DNA of 64,000 nucleotides from assembly GCA_015179025.1 (NCBI GenBank), contig WHUX01000081.1, positions 62,001 to 126,000 of the forward strand, written 5' to 3'. This DNA comes from Terfezia claveryi (taxonomy: Eukaryota; Ascomycota; Pezizomycetes; Pezizales; Pezizaceae). Both the position numbers and the translations under genes were made by a program. The notes under the pieces were generated by a model, which did no database searches, had not been told where the DNA came from, and was given only the letters and a program-made list of their open reading frames with translations. Shown here one piece after another: positions 21,740 to 34,195 of this stretch (the stretch's first letter is position 1; each line of letters starts with the position of its first letter).

Positions 21740-23719
21740 TTACTCCTCCGCACCTACCTGGGGGGCAGCAGATTGCCTGGCGGCTGAAGACTTCGCTGCA
21801 CAAATTTCATCAACCCTCAAAAGTAGACATGCCGACTTCAAAGCACAAAGATTAGTCGAATTCATCCAGTACCTCGTATAGCGAATAACTTACCTCGATG
21901 GCAGTCTTGATACTCTGCAACTTCACTGCTTCTGGCTCCCACACCCCATACTCCTTCATGTCTACCAACTTCCCAGTATCTCCATCGATACCCCAAGTGT
22001 GGTGACCCTCCGCATGCTTTGCCCTCAACTGTGACAAGACCCTGATTGGACTTGCACCGCAGTTCTGCACCAATGTCCTTGGAATAACTTCAAGTGCCTC
22101 AGCAACACCCCTGTAGGGCCATTGCTGAATACCCTCAATGCTCTTTGACAGCTCAGTAAGTCTCACAGAGACAGCCATCTCGGTAGCGCCACCACCGGGG
22201 GACAGGCGAGGGGAGAAGAAGACATTTCGGGCCACAGACATGGCGTCTTGAAGGTTTCGCTCGATTTCGTTGAGGATATCCTTTGAAGGGCCGCGAAGAA
22301 GGATGGTACAAGCCTTTGGATTCTTGCATTTGGTAATAAATGAGAAGTACCTAAGCAGGGTACCTGTTAAATGAAGTCCAATATAGCAGTGGGGGTGAAA
22401 CCTACTCATCCCCGATTTTCTCAATCTCGAAGAGACCACATCCAGTACCAATGTCGGCTTCGTGGAGATCATCCACACGGTTGACGATGGTAGCGCCAGT
22501 TGCACGTGCAATACGGTTGTTGTCAGTCTTCCTTACTCGGCGGAGGGCAGTAACGTTGCCTTTCAAGAGGTAATGTTGCGCAAGGTCTGGGAAAGAGTCA
22601 GTGGAACCGCTTGCAGCCTGGATAATAGATTCATACCAGAAACACCCTTCTCCGTAATAACCAAATCTGGCTTTAGCGCCAGGATAGCATCACACATCGC
22701 CTTAACTTGTTGCTCCTCAATCTCCAAAATCTTATTCCAGTCTTCTTCCTTAGTGATCTCAATGTTCGTCTGGGATTCCCCCTTCTTGTACTCCAGCGGG
22801 CAATCCAAAAGTATGATTCTTGGATTATCGATCCTCCTTCTCATCTTCGGATGTGTGATATCCTTGTTCAGCATAACACCGTCAAGCACGCGCGAATCCT
22901 CAATTTCTCCACCTGGGATCTTCTCAACTCTGGCATATCTCTTAACATCCACCTCTTGCTTTCCACCTACGTCTTTGGCAACGGTTCGTACGGCTTTGAG
23001 AGCAAGGTCACACATGAGCTTGGACCACCGAGACACAAATTTGGTTCCGATGGAGGAGGAAATTAGGTCGTACATGGCTTTGTCGTCATTGACATCTATT
23101 GGGAGGGAGATATCGTCAACGATCTTAAGGGCATCACTGAGAGCACGCTTGAAGGCCTGGATAATGACGACAGGATGAATGTTCCTCTCGAGCTGAGGTA
23201 GAGACTGGGCGAGCATTTCACCAGCTGGTGCCAGAAGTTAGCCAGGAATAGCACCGAACTAAGTAAGGAAACAAACCAAGAATGATAACCGTCGTCGTTC
23301 CATCACCAACTTCTTCATCTTGGGTTCGACTTAACTCAATCATACTCTTTGCCGCAGGATGCGCCACCTCAATTTCTCTCAAAATAGCATGACCGTCATT
23401 GGTGAGAACTATACCCCCCATGGGATCTAATAACATTTTCAACATAGCCTTGGGCCCAAGACATGATCGGATGATATCTGCTACCCTGTAAATGGAGAGT
23501 GTAAGCTTCGATGTGCTTCGGAGAACTGGAGAGTGGGGTCAGGCAAGCTCCATAGCGGAGGTAACATACGTCTTCGCAGCGTTGATATTAGACAATTGAG
23601 CTTTCCTCCCGGTCTGCCTGTTCTCCGCCCCCGTATCTATCATACCCCGTCAGCTTCCATGCAAAGAATAGTACGAACACTCTCGCAGACATACTCATAA
23701 CCAACACAGGCGCCTGCAT
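21740..23719 (-). CDS. T-complex protein 1 gamma subunit (CCT3)
   Basis: Subunit of the cytosolic TRiC/CCT chaperonin that folds actin and tubulin. There are seven exons: 23695-23719, 23570-23636, 23277-23485, 22637-23224, 22406-22586, 21894-22350 and 21740-21835. All are GT-AG and in phase, giving 540 residues, the family length. Motifs: start MQAPVLVMNTTG-like with GAENRQTGRKAQLSNINAAK; DPMGGIVLTNDGHAIL; the ATP-site loop DEEVGDGTTTV; VITEKGVSDLAQHYL; RIARATGATIVNRVDDL; CTILLRGPSKDILNEIERN; SPGGGATEMAVS; and the last-exon join AIE|SACLLLRVDEIC. No frameshift. The first coding exon is only 25 nt. Confidence 0.93.
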
Positions 23720-24331
23720 GCTGGCAAGCTATGATATATTCAAATTAATTAGTGTAGGTAACTGTACCAAAAGGAGTTGACCAGGATTGTATTTTGGAGA
23801 ATTTTGGTGTTTCGATACCGTGTCAGTGGGGCTATGAGGGGTGGAATTTATTAGTTCGATAATCTCCGTCAGCAAACCTCGTCTTGGCGTTTAGAAAGAG
23901 CCTCAACGTCTCCTAACTACTAATAGACGAGCAAACAAATCAGGAAGAATTTCAACTTTTATTTGTGCTTTGACCATCCACCTAAACTTCTTGTATTGAA
24001 TATAATCCATAGTCGAGGGTCTGATTGAGACTAATAATCCAAAGAGCCGCAACCGATAAAGCAAGCAACAGTAAATACTATATGCAATTCGCTTAACACA
24101 ACACACTGTTAAATCCTAAAAATGAAAGTTCCTTATGTCCCTTCTCGACCGTTGGTCCCCTCTCTTGTCAAGTTCGACTTTCCCCAGTAAGAATCTCTGT
24201 CTAAACATGTCTAAAGCATCACCAGGAGTAGGCCTCTAGGGATTTGATATCTATTTGAAAGCAATGTCAGCCATTATGACATAGCAGTGGCACCCACACC
24301 GTAGAGTTCAAATACGCCCCCGTATATTGCC
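23720..24331. other. Intergenic CCT3 upstream / transporter downstream
   Basis: Holds the presumed CCT3 promoter and the 3' end of the transporter gene. No ORF or motif is recognised. Confidence 0.5.
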
Positions 24332-25843
24332 TTATTCTGGGGAAATATCTGGAATCCTGGGGCGAGGTTTTTCGATATAGTGAGGGTATATCGTCCCCAA
24401 AGTCAGAATAACCAAGATTAGGCCACAGCAAGCAGTTATTGCTTTCTGTATAGCTCTATATCGCCTTCCAAATCCGACTACCTGAAAACCAGCAACTGCT
24501 TCCTTCACATTGTTCGGGCCTATCTTGTAGAGTACTAAGCCTCCAAGTGCTATCGAATATCCAAAGATTTGAAGTACGGTGAGAGGAGAATTCCAGATAA
24601 CTACCGAAGCAATCACCAGTAATATATCCTTCAGAACGCCAGATAAGGTAAGTACTAGAGGGGAAGTTTTCTTAATCTGTTTTATGCTATTAGTTAGGGC
24701 CGGATTGTACAATGTATTAGAAAATACGTACCAGAAAAACCACTGAAACATTCAATCCGAATGCAACGATGGCATTCGAAACCAAAACAATTGGCCCCAC
24801 TCTGTAAATATCATCAACCCCAAAGTCCGGTGCTTCAACATATAAGAATATGATGAAGTTTATTGCCGCACAAACTGGCGCAAAATGATAGAGAGAAACT
24901 AAGGGATCCATCTTGTACTCTGCGGAGCTCAATAGTTGTTGCACCATAACAAGGCGGGTTGCCTCGAAGATAACCCCACCAATTTGAAACAAAAATCCAA
25001 ACATTTCAAACTGCAGCTCCCCAAAGGAGGCGAGAACCACACCAAAAACTATCAAGGAAACGTTCACCAAAACCTTCAGATTGAGCTCTTCAATGAACAT
25101 TGACCAGGTTGCCAGCAAGACGGCAACCGGAGTCGTAGCCTTGATAACTGTTCATCAGTGAATTGTATGAGACATGATACATACGGGGTGTTCACCTTGA
25201 GCATTTGTATGAAAGCAACGCTGAGGTATAGGTATGCCTGGTTAGAACATATCAAGCTCAGGCTAAAGAATAAGGCTATTGGCACTACGGCTTTGAAAAA
25301 TAACAATCTCGTTACTCGTACACGATTAAGTCCATTAAGTAAGCTTGTACTGTATGCAAGAACACGTGTTGCAATTGTTGCAAAAATCAAATGCCATGTT
25401 GTGAGGAAGATTGCTGTGATGCAAAGTCGACTCGATTAGCACCCAGCTTTGACGTACATGCAGAATAGTGAGCCTTACGGAAATCTTATGCTGTTAGTAT
25501 TATCAGTTCAAGGTTGTTAAGATTCATGGCATACCAAATTCTAGATTATGGAGAATCCACTTGTTGAAGAGAATAACGCTTGAGCTTAGACATATCCATA
25601 TGCTGTGCAGAAAGTTAGCAAGTGAGTTGAGACCAAATAGAAGAACCGCTGTACTGACATGACGTAGATTGAGGGGTGTAGAGAGAGTACCGGAGAGGGC
25701 GATTTCTCTGGCACCTCCAAAACGTCGCGGACATGATCAAAAGTATTCTGACGAGGCGCGTTTTGTTCTACCTGGGCTTGAGATCTGGGTGACTTCCTTG
25801 CAGTAGCTGTAGATGTATGTTTGAGATTGCCAGAGTCCACCAT
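24332..25843 (-). CDS. TPT/DUF250 sugar-phosphate or nucleotide-sugar transporter
   Basis: Drug/metabolite-transporter-superfamily membrane protein, probably of the Golgi or ER; the substrate cannot be told. There are six exons: 25659-25843, 25535-25602, 25479-25484, 25196-25413, 24732-25139 and 24332-24676. All are GT-AG and in phase, giving 409 residues. Motifs typical of the family: SSSVILFNKWIL, FPIFLTTWHLIFAT, SLICSNQAYLYLSVAFIQMLK, ATTPVAVLL, GELQFEMFGFLFQIGGVIFE, RLVMVQQLL, KTSPLVLTLSGVLKDILLV and GYSIALGGLVLYK. About ten hydrophobic segments are present. The N-terminal 60 residues are hydrophilic. The third exon is only 6 nt and supplies the D-F-P of the conserved FPIFLTTW motif. Leaving it out also keeps the frame but damages that motif. 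Confidence 0.87.
25479..25484 (-). other. 6-nt microexon of the transporter gene
   Basis: On the minus strand the six bases ATTTCC lie between an AG (…GCATAAG) and GTAAGG. Upstream is a 50-nt intron (25485-25534, branch-like CTAAC); downstream is a 65-nt intron (25414-25478, branch-like GCTAATC). Including the microexon gives LEF-D-F-P-IFLTTWH, the family consensus. Skipping it gives LEF-A-IFLTTWH. Confidence 0.72.
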
Positions 25844-26239
25844 CTTGCTGTGAATCAGTTTTTGATTAGTGCAACAGAGTGCAGTAAGAGGGTGGTGACT
25901 CCAGTCTCTAATAGGTGGAAAATGACTTGTTTCTTCACGATTGGCCGTTGAAGTTCGTGTTCATTATAGAGTGATGCAGGCTGAAGCATAAAGCCTCGCA
26001 TGTACCAACGCTCGTATCCTGGTACCGACTACCTAGTTAGGAATTATGAACTGCCATACGGTAGGTTCTAAGTTGGTATTTCAGTAATTAATTTTACAAC
26101 GAGTTCTGAGGCTATATTAATTATTGTAAAACAGATGACTGTTATATATATTGAAAAAGAACTCAAAGTTGTTTTACTGCCAAGAGATCCCTATCTACCT
26201 CTAACCAGACTACGCTATGGCTAGTCTGGTATGAGAACC
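25844..26239. other. Intergenic, transporter promoter side
   Basis: AT-rich DNA with no gene. At 26203-26230 lies a short inverted pair (ACCAGACTA ... TAGTCTGGT) related to the nearby transposon ends. Confidence 0.5.
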
Positions 26240-26241
26240 TA

Positions 26242-27655
26242 CAGGAGGGTTTGTGCCAACCAGATTAGGTATGAGCGTTGTACAAGACTCCGCATCCACC
26301 CAAAGATCAAGCAGCTAGCACGTGCTGTAGCACCCGTGAATCAATGGAGTCAATACTACGTAACAGCGGCCTGATCAAGATCTACGGTATATCAAACCGA
26401 AAGCAACAAAGTTTAGCTATCCTACGAGCTCGAAGTTCTAAGCCTACAGATCCCTGGAATCAGATGGGACGCAATTTTCCCTCCCGACTGCCTAGTATCA
26501 AGCTCAAATATTGTCAATGCACGAGCAAAGGTTAGGTACTGCATCAATTGAAGTACAGCGAATGTGGTCTCGGACCTTAAGATTCTAAACGCGGCAGTGC
26601 AAGATTATCCCCGAAAACCTCTGGAATTGTGATGAAAAGGGTATTCTTTATCATTGGTCTAACAGTTGGTTGACAAAATAGCGAACTGATGGCAATCGAG
26701 TTCTGTTCAGTACTGGAACGTGATTCCACCATTTACTGTAGTGGTTTTATTCAACATATTGAAGGCCTGTAACATTCAGTCGATCACCTAATGGCTATAT
26801 GGACGTAATCTAGGATCCGATTATATGTCAAGCTTGATACATAAAACTCCTAACATTCCTTCTGCCTTGGCGTATGCTCATGTTGCCTGGCCAGTGGTCG
26901 AATATGCTCTAGATCATCGAATTGTTCCATGTGCCTTCCACCGCACTCTACTCACCTAATGCAGTCACTCGATGTTGCCTGTTTTGGACCTCTAGGACGA
27001 GCATATCGAACTGCACTCCAAGACTTCATATATGAACATCCTGGCCAACCATTAGGAAAACAAAAGCGCATTGTCGTGATTAGGCATTAACCAAATCCAA
27101 TTTTCTCAGTGGATATGAAGCTTCAGGAATATGGACATTTTGTCCAGAGGTCGTCATCGAAATCAGAATAATATTACCTCCAAAGGAGCTATCTCTGCCC
27201 CTTCTACTCCATTCAAAATAGACCGTATTCGAAAAACAGCATTAACCCTCAATATTACCCCTCATTCTCGCAAAATTCTTTAGAGATCTGTTGGATTTTT
27301 TGAAGAGCAAAATAGTTCAATACCAGGTAATATTGAACCAAACTTTAAGGGGTCAAAGCAGGTAACGCTCGTTCGCAGAAGCATATACAGGGTCCTCGAA
27401 CTCTTGATCGAGCCTATATTGAGCAAGAAAAAGCTCGTATTGCAGTGCAGAGTAGCCAAAGAACAGAAAGCCAAAGAAGGCAGGTGTCGCTGGAGGTTTT
27501 TTTTTTTCTTGGGTAGGTAGTATCATTTGGTTTCTGAAAGAATTTGGGCGAATTATCAGATGCTGACTGGTGGGTACCTTTAGCTCGGTTGATGTTCTTA
27601 TTATCGTCCGGGGTACAACTAATATCCTAGTCTGGTTAGCACAATTCCCTCCACA
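26242..27655 (+). mobile_element. pogo/Fot1-like DNA transposon relic
   Basis: Broken frames between 26280 and 27480 match a pogo-type (Tc1/mariner superfamily, DDE_1) transposase in order. They include a GIRWDAIFP-like word, ENLWNCDEKG (first catalytic Asp), STHLMQSLDVACFGPLGRAY near 26948-27010 and a C-terminal AYIEQEKARI stretch. The ends form an inverted pair: the left TIR at 26242-26269 (CAGGAGGG, then GTGCCAACCAGATTAGG) and the right TIR at 27626-27655 (CCTAGTCTGGTTAGCAC, then CCCTCCA). TA precedes the left end, as expected for TA-targeting elements. Many stops show it is dead. Confidence 0.72.
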
Positions 27656-28078
27656 CGGTATTGATTGTATGGATAAAGGTAGCTGGAACGTGTCAGCCGT
27701 CATCAGGTCCAGAAAGAACGAATGCTGTTGGGTAGGCTATTTGCAGGAACCAGGGAATATTTTGCCTCTTCTTGAACCACAAGAGTCTTGTTGGCGCAGT
27801 TCACTAGTCTGCATGCAAGTTAGACCTGATCTGGTGAACGGTAGCAGCTGCAGCCACATTGAACGGTATGCACAGTGCTCGTGTTCGGTTCAGCTGTGGG
27901 GACACTGCAAGCCCAACTATCACAGCTGTGCAGGGAGCTAACAAATCCAAAAAAATATATAAATCCCCCTTTCCTTCTTCCCCCAGCATTATTCAATCCA
28001 CGCTCTTGACGATATTCTCACTCGTTCGACAAACCAATCACTCATTAAGATTAATTACTACCGTACCACATCTCCATA
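27656..28078. other. Intergenic, upstream of the secreted-protein gene
   Basis: No other gene is seen. A TATAAAT box-like sequence (27957-27963) lies about 120 bp before the ATG at 28079, with pyrimidine-rich stretches between. Confidence 0.5.
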
Positions 28079-28444
28079 ATGCAACTCCTCACCGTCACCC
28101 TCACCTCCCTCACGCTCTCCCTCCTCACCACCCTAACCCTCGCTGATACAACTTATCCCACCTGCCACACCACCGTCTACACTTGCAAAGGCAACTTCAA
28201 ATGCTGCACTATGCCATTGCAGAGAGGAGGCGTCGCAGCGTATTGTGCGCAGGGGAACATGTCTGGTACACTCACCCTTCAATCCTCAAGTGGGAAATTT
28301 CTTAGTTACTAACTAATCGAGGTGTATATAGAGGGAGGCTGCTCAGGCACACTTCACACGATTTGCTGTAGGTATGATGCGGAGGAGGCATTGACGCCTA
28401 GGGGTTATACATATGTGGGGTGTTCCGAGCCAGGGAGGTCGTAA
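28079..28444 (+). CDS. Small secreted cysteine-rich protein
   Basis: Unrecognised family. Two exons are proposed: 28079-28265 and 28332-28444. The intron 28266-28331 has GT-AG ends and a TACTAAC branch site; the total is 99 residues and in frame. The N-terminus (MQLLTVTLTSLTLSLLTTLT, then LAD) is a typical signal peptide of about 22 residues. The mature part has nine Cys in the order C, C, CC, C, C, CC, C, including TCKGNFKCC, AYCAQGN, GGCSG, HTICC and YVGC. Ignoring the first Cys, this order is that of hydrophobins (C-CC-C-C-CC-C). However, the spacings are short and the protein is less hydrophobic, so hydrophobin is only a suggestion. A secreted effector-like or cell-wall protein is equally possible. 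Without splicing the frame ends early, at 28312. Confidence 0.65.
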
Positions 28445-31328
28445 AGGGGAGCACAAAGTATATAATGTTGATTGTCACTTTCTTTCGGCATTGCGATGAA
28501 TTCTTTTGTCATGATTATTATTGGAAGAGTAATGGTAATATATACAGTACCTATATATCATGTTGTCCTATTTGCATTGCAAATAATCCTTAGAATAAAC
28601 TTTCTGGCAGGCAAATTCTGAGGTTTGCTGGCTGGCTTCTATTTTCTTTTGAATCGAGAGCTACAAGAAAAAAACTTGGTAAAACACAGGACAACCACAA
28701 ATAGCAATTGGGGTGAGATTTGCTTGCTATTTTGAGACAGCATCGGACGTCCTACGTCGCACAAATTATTGATTGACTAGCCTAGCCGAGTTGGCATAAG
28801 CCTTCTCGTAGGGCGAGCTGTTGCACTTTACTTCCTGATATAGTAGCGCCACATTCTCTATTGGGTGTAGGCCACCAGCCATTGGACAATCCTACTTGTA
28901 CTCTGTAGTCAATAATAAAAATGTCCGTGCATCCCATATATATATATATGTACTCTGTACCCTGATTAATCGATACATACGGTAGACAAAGCACGTCCGT
29001 GAGTCCCAATAACTGAACTTGTGGACTATAGCTTTTAGTGTAATTCACCGCACAGAAGTTCTGAATATTATGACAATGCCTTGAGACATTTAGCTGTGCA
29101 GAGAGGACGGAGGATACAGAATGTTGGTTTTCAGAGCTCGTGCCATTTCGATTTTTACACTTTACGAGCACTAGAGATACGGTATACAGGGCACACTTTC
29201 ATGTGCCATCAGGTCTGTTGGAGGCTTCTGCACGATCATTCTAACCGCACCCAAAAACCTCACCGACTTTGTATCACCATCCTACGGTATCCCCCTACCG
29301 CGCTCGACGCCTCAAATAATGTCTCGGAAATCTTCCGCTGCTGCATTTCCAGCGCTCGCCACTTGCAAAAGTGCTATTAGTCTCAGCTCCTTCTTGTGTG
29401 TAGGCCACAAGGTTGACTCGTGATTTGGCGTTCCAATTAACGATTATTCCTGATATATATATATACTGTATATATATGCAAAAATATATAAAGTTTCTTT
29501 TTGTCATATAAAACAAAAAAAAAAGGTAGATTCGAAGAGAGCCCACTGACTTTTTATATTTATGCAGTCTAAGTACGGCCCATTGAGTCTTCTGAAGCTC
29601 AATATTACTATTATCTAGTAGTAAAACTTCTTGATAAACCCAGCTATTTCAATCATCCCTCTTTTTCTCCTTTATTTCTGAATATGTGAAATACCTATAG
29701 GTCTTCAAGTTCCACTGGCTAGGCGGGACTTCCCTTTAGTTGTGTATGTACCTGAACTTTGAAACATCAACGAATGATTTGCAGTACTTAGTACATATGT
29801 ATAAAATGCCATCATGATGCGTTATGTAAAAAAGCTAGTATTGATCTGCCCTGGTATATCCCATTTCAATTGCTTATGAAGCATGGTCATAACCTCATCA
29901 TCACGGAAAAATGTTGTTCTGGAAACTGGGCACTGGTTTATTTGGTGACGTAATACCTACATATAACCCTCGAACGGGCGATTTGTTTGATCGTCTATGT
30001 TGGAGCGGAGCGTATCGGGTAGGGTTCATAGCACAATTAAGGAAACTAGGCATGCGTATCTAACATGCTGAGTCGTACCGTTTCTCATTGATTCTCCATA
30101 TTACAGAAAATCCTACACTTATCAAAGAGAAAAAAAAACACCAAAATGTCTCCGTCCTTCCATTTGCTAAGTATGCCAACCATACAAAGATCCTGTGCAG
30201 TCGTCGAACCTCTAAATTGGAGATTATATCCCCACAACTCCCCCCACCTCTTTACCACCTCCTTAGTACAAACAACAAAACATCACTGCCTGCACCGCTA
30301 ACTCGACTTTATCTACCTCCTTACTTCTATACACCTAGTCAATCAGTATTACTATGGTATCTACATCTGGAATGTGGAGGAGAGGGGAGGAGGGAGGAGG
30401 AGGGGGGAGAGGGGGGGGGGGGTTATAAACATACAATATCAACAAAACTATCTCTAGAAGGTGAAGCATTGATTTTCCCCCTCCCTCTCTCTCCCCTTCT
30501 CCTTCGCAGTATTCCTCCCCACGTAAGAACTGCGTGGATGTTCTTCCCCCACCCCTTCCTAGTAGCCGCACCTGTTCTCCAGGCTAAGCGGAGCCCCCAG
30601 ATATAGTAAGCAAATTATAGAAACCCAACCCCCATCCCATTCCATTTTCCCATCCCCCATCACATACCCCCACGGCATTAAGTTCGCCTCATGCAGCAGC
30701 TAGTAACATTCGATATCCTCACCCCTCATTACAATCCTTATCTCCTCACTTCGTGGGAAACCTCGGAAACGCCAAAAAAAAAAAAAAAAAAAAATCTCGA
30801 CTCATTAAGCGGTAATTTTGATGGTTGCGATTGTTTGCTTATACATGTGTATGTGGTAGGAGGGTTTGTCGTTGATGACTGTCCCGCGGCTGACTGCTGG
30901 TCGGGCAAAATTTGGAGATATAGGTAAGTCCTAGGGTTTCTATATGTACCTAGGCTGCCGCCGCTCGACTGGGTACCGAAGGGAGGGGGAGAGGGGGGGA
31001 GGCTATTTTGGTATTTTGGGATACCCTAATTTCTGAAGATTGGTAAAGTCGTAGTTTTTTGGGTGAAAGGAATAAGATGGGTGGGAATGTCGTATTTCTA
31101 AATGATTAAATGACAGTCCTTGAAATACACTTTTGAGGAGCTATGAGTGTCAATCTGAGTTCAGGGTAAGGCAGGGGGGGGGGGGGGGGGGGAGTTTATC
31201 AATTTTAATGGCCAGCAGTATCAAAAAGTAGGTAAGTAGTAATACAGGGTTCTCCAAAACAAGGAATGTTCATAAAGAGAACAAGAACAACGGAAAACAG
31301 ATTTTTGCACCGATGTTTTCTAGGATAC
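28445..31328. other. Long intergenic region, low complexity
   Basis: Nothing coding is supported. It contains TA-rich runs (28938-28950, 29455-29475), G/A-rich tracts (30373-30423 with a G10 run), an A20 run (30775-30794) and a G17 run (31176-31192). Long frames on the pyrimidine-rich strand around 30.1-30.6 kb arise from base composition. Confidence 0.55.
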
Positions 31329-32340
31329 CTAACCGGTCTCCTCACTCTCATGGACATCCTACAACCCACCCCCACACACATGTTAGTCTCCTCTCCAGCC
31401 TCCACAGAATAGGATATAATCACTTACCGCCATATCTATTACCTCTACCACTCCCTTCCCCTTCATTTCCGTCCCCACAAAATCCCCCATCACCTTATAC
31501 TTTCCCGGCTCTACAAACCCAATACACTCCCACTCCCCCGCTGTCCCGCCTACCTCCTCCACCTTCTCAAACATCTCTTGCACAGCCGCCTTACATTTCT
31601 TCATCGTGGCGCTGTTTACCCCAGGGGTATTACTCGGGAGTACCACCCTAATTTTCATTCGCGCTCGCGTGATTGGGATAGGTTGATGGTAGACTAGAGC
31701 TTTTATCGCATCTAGCGCGAGTGCTTTCGCTGGGCGGGATGACGTGACACCGTGCCATATCGGAATAGTATTCGTCAAGCTCCCCTCGCTAGCAGGTCCA
31801 TCTTTATGTTGTTGTTGGCGCAGCTTCTCCCCCTTCTCCCTCAACTCCCCCAACGCCTTCTCAATCATACTCGTCGTATAGACCCGCTTTGTCCTCGGAT
31901 CCACGCACCGGCCCGCAACAATCGCTACCACTTCATTATTCAGCATCTCCAGCTGCGCCTCCCTCTCCTTCTCCCCCACCTGCAGCTCCCCTTTCATCAA
32001 AATCTCTAGTATAATCTCATCGTTTGTCTTGCCCGGGAACGCTTTTTGCAGGTCAGCGGTGGGCGCCACAGCGCCCTTGGACACATTGAGGAAGATTTGC
32101 GGGATTTGGAGAACTTCGTCAAGATCTTTTTCGGTGCCGCTTCGGTATTCGAGGACTTTGTTCTTGTAGCACGCGAGCTCGAACCGTTTTTTTTGCCGCT
32201 TGATGCGCACGATGGAGACGTTGGTGAGCTTGATTTGGTTGGAGGGCTGTGATGGGTGGGGAAGTTAGCTGGGGAAGAGAGATAAGGTGGCTGAGGGGGG
32301 CGGCGAGGGAGAGAAAGCGTACTTGGTTTATATTGACCAT
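31329..32340 (-). CDS. Ribosome maturation protein SBDS/Sdo1
   Basis: Releases Tif6 (eIF6) from late 60S subunits together with the EFL1 GTPase; cytoplasm and nucleolus. There are three exons: 32323-32340 (six codons, MVNINQ), 31428-32246 and 31329-31358. All are GT-AG and in phase, giving 288 residues. Motifs: PSNQIKLTNVSIVRIKRQKKRFELACYKNKV (cited in words IKLTNVSIVR and RFELACYKNKV), DLDEVLQIPQIFLNVSKG, FPGKTNDEIILEIL, GELQVGEKER, GRCVDPRTKRVYTTSMIEKAL, ARMKIRVVLP and GKYKVMGDFV. The last exon adds DVHESEETG. The C-terminal intron (31359-31427) is inferred because read-through ends in an unrelated tail. Confidence 0.92.
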
Positions 32341-34195
32341 CTTGGCTTTGTCGGTGTGCTGCTTGTTGCCCGTTGCAATTCTGGGTATATAATTGATGCA
32401 GGAATAAATCCAATTTCAAGTGACGTCTGGGGGGGTGTTTCGTGCCAAGGAATGATGACAGTGCCGCATTACAAAACTGCCCCATTTCATTTATTGATAT
32501 ATTATCTAGATAATCAAAGAGTGTGGATATAAATTCCAGCCAATTTTCGCGTATTAGTGTGGCAAAAAGTCCCCCACAATACGAAAACCTTTTTGTTTTC
32601 TATAATTTTACCTTAGTTACCAGAGGATTTCATTTCCTTTTTCTTATCGCAAAAAAAAAAAGATAGGTACTTATGTACTTATATTAGAACGAGTTGGCTT
32701 TTATTCTCGGGATAAATAATTTATCATGGTTACTATGAAGTTGTGCAGGTTAACTCAACTCAGCAAGGTAAGTACTGGTTAAGAGTATCAAAACAAATAT
32801 ACTCATCGATCTCACACTCCTTCATCTCTGTTTTTATCCTTTTCCGTTACACGGATATGTTACAGAGAAAGCTCTCAAAGTTGCCACTTGTGCCAGGAAC
32901 TGCAACTCGCCTCGGCAAGCCCATCAATATACATTTATTGCCAAGAGGCAGCAGTTTTACCCTCAAGAAGTTTTTTATTTTTATTTTTGCAGTCACCATA
33001 AAACACTCCCCCAAACTGCATCTAGGTCCCCGTCTCTTCATCAGTATAGAGAGATACAATTCCTAATTTTTTTTGGTGTCATGTATGTCAACAGTAACAA
33101 CCCCCTAATTTGATAACAATTCTTGCTTCATGCTCATGAGTGTCAAGAGGTGTCCTTATTCTAGGTCGTATCTATGTCTGGGTTCAATTCGCTTTCCTTT
33201 TGCTACACTAGTCTGCATATACATTATATACAAAGATACCTCGACAAAATGGCCAGAGATCGTCATTCGGAGGAACATACATATGTTCTCATTCGAGGGA
33301 CATATAAACCCTCATTTTGGGTGCCGTGTCTCCCCAATTACCAATCGAGAGCGCCAGTTCAACTCCTGAGAATCTCTAGACTTCAAAATAGAGATTGATA
33401 TTCTATGCCAGGTAATCTCGTATCATATCATGTAGGGCCTACGTAGATTAGTTACTAAAGAGTGGGCATTATCTCATTTCGAACGACAACCGGCCCCGTA
33501 CTGCACCACATTCTGTTCCAGCAGCTTACCTGCACCCAGAATCAACCCTTGAGCTCTCCCGGCTCGTTTCTGGAACGAACAAATCCACGCCCTCAACTCG
33601 GTGGTGACCTTCGTCCCGGCGTCTTCTGCGGAGGAGGTTTGGTGGGCTTCCAGAGAGGGTAGACATGAACGAGTTCCACTCCTTTGGTAGCGGCTGTCCT
33701 CCCGGGGCGATTGTGATATCGAAGAGCCAAACGGGGGTATACGCCAAGTCCTTGACGCTCTCACAGAGTAATCGCTTGGCTCTGTTGAGGGTAATGTCAT
33801 TCATTATTCATCAGAATCGGTAGATGGGAAATATATTACTTAATTCAATGCCGGATGGGCCCAGGGCCCAGTTTTGTATATTAATGAGGCCTTCGGCAAC
33901 CTCGACTTTCGAGCTTGGGAAGATGAAGATGTGGGATTCTCTCTGGATGGTTGGTTTATTGCCCACGAGATAATTAGAGCAGACACTCGCCCCTCCCCCT
34001 AGACAGTTGAGCAATAGGACCGGATTGAGACTACGGAAAACCGGTACCGACCCCAATCGAATACATAGCCATACTGTTAACAAACCAAACACTAAACTAA
34101 CATCCTGAGCGAGAATCGGTCTGTGCATATTACCCTCAATTCCCAAAAACATACAACTCACCTCCTTCCTAGGCCCCCCCCATACCGCCCCCACA
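32341..34195. other. Intergenic, unassigned short ORFs
   Basis: Short minus-strand ORFs near 33474-33804 overlap in two frames and encode words such as LAYTPVWLFDITIAPGG. I do not recognise them and see no splice model joining them. The rest is AT-rich without features. Confidence 0.45.

Noticed and set aside
30088..30606. 172-codon ORF in the 28.4-31.3 kb gap
   Set aside because: Low-complexity pyrimidine- and purine-rich DNA with no domain, splice structure or good start context.
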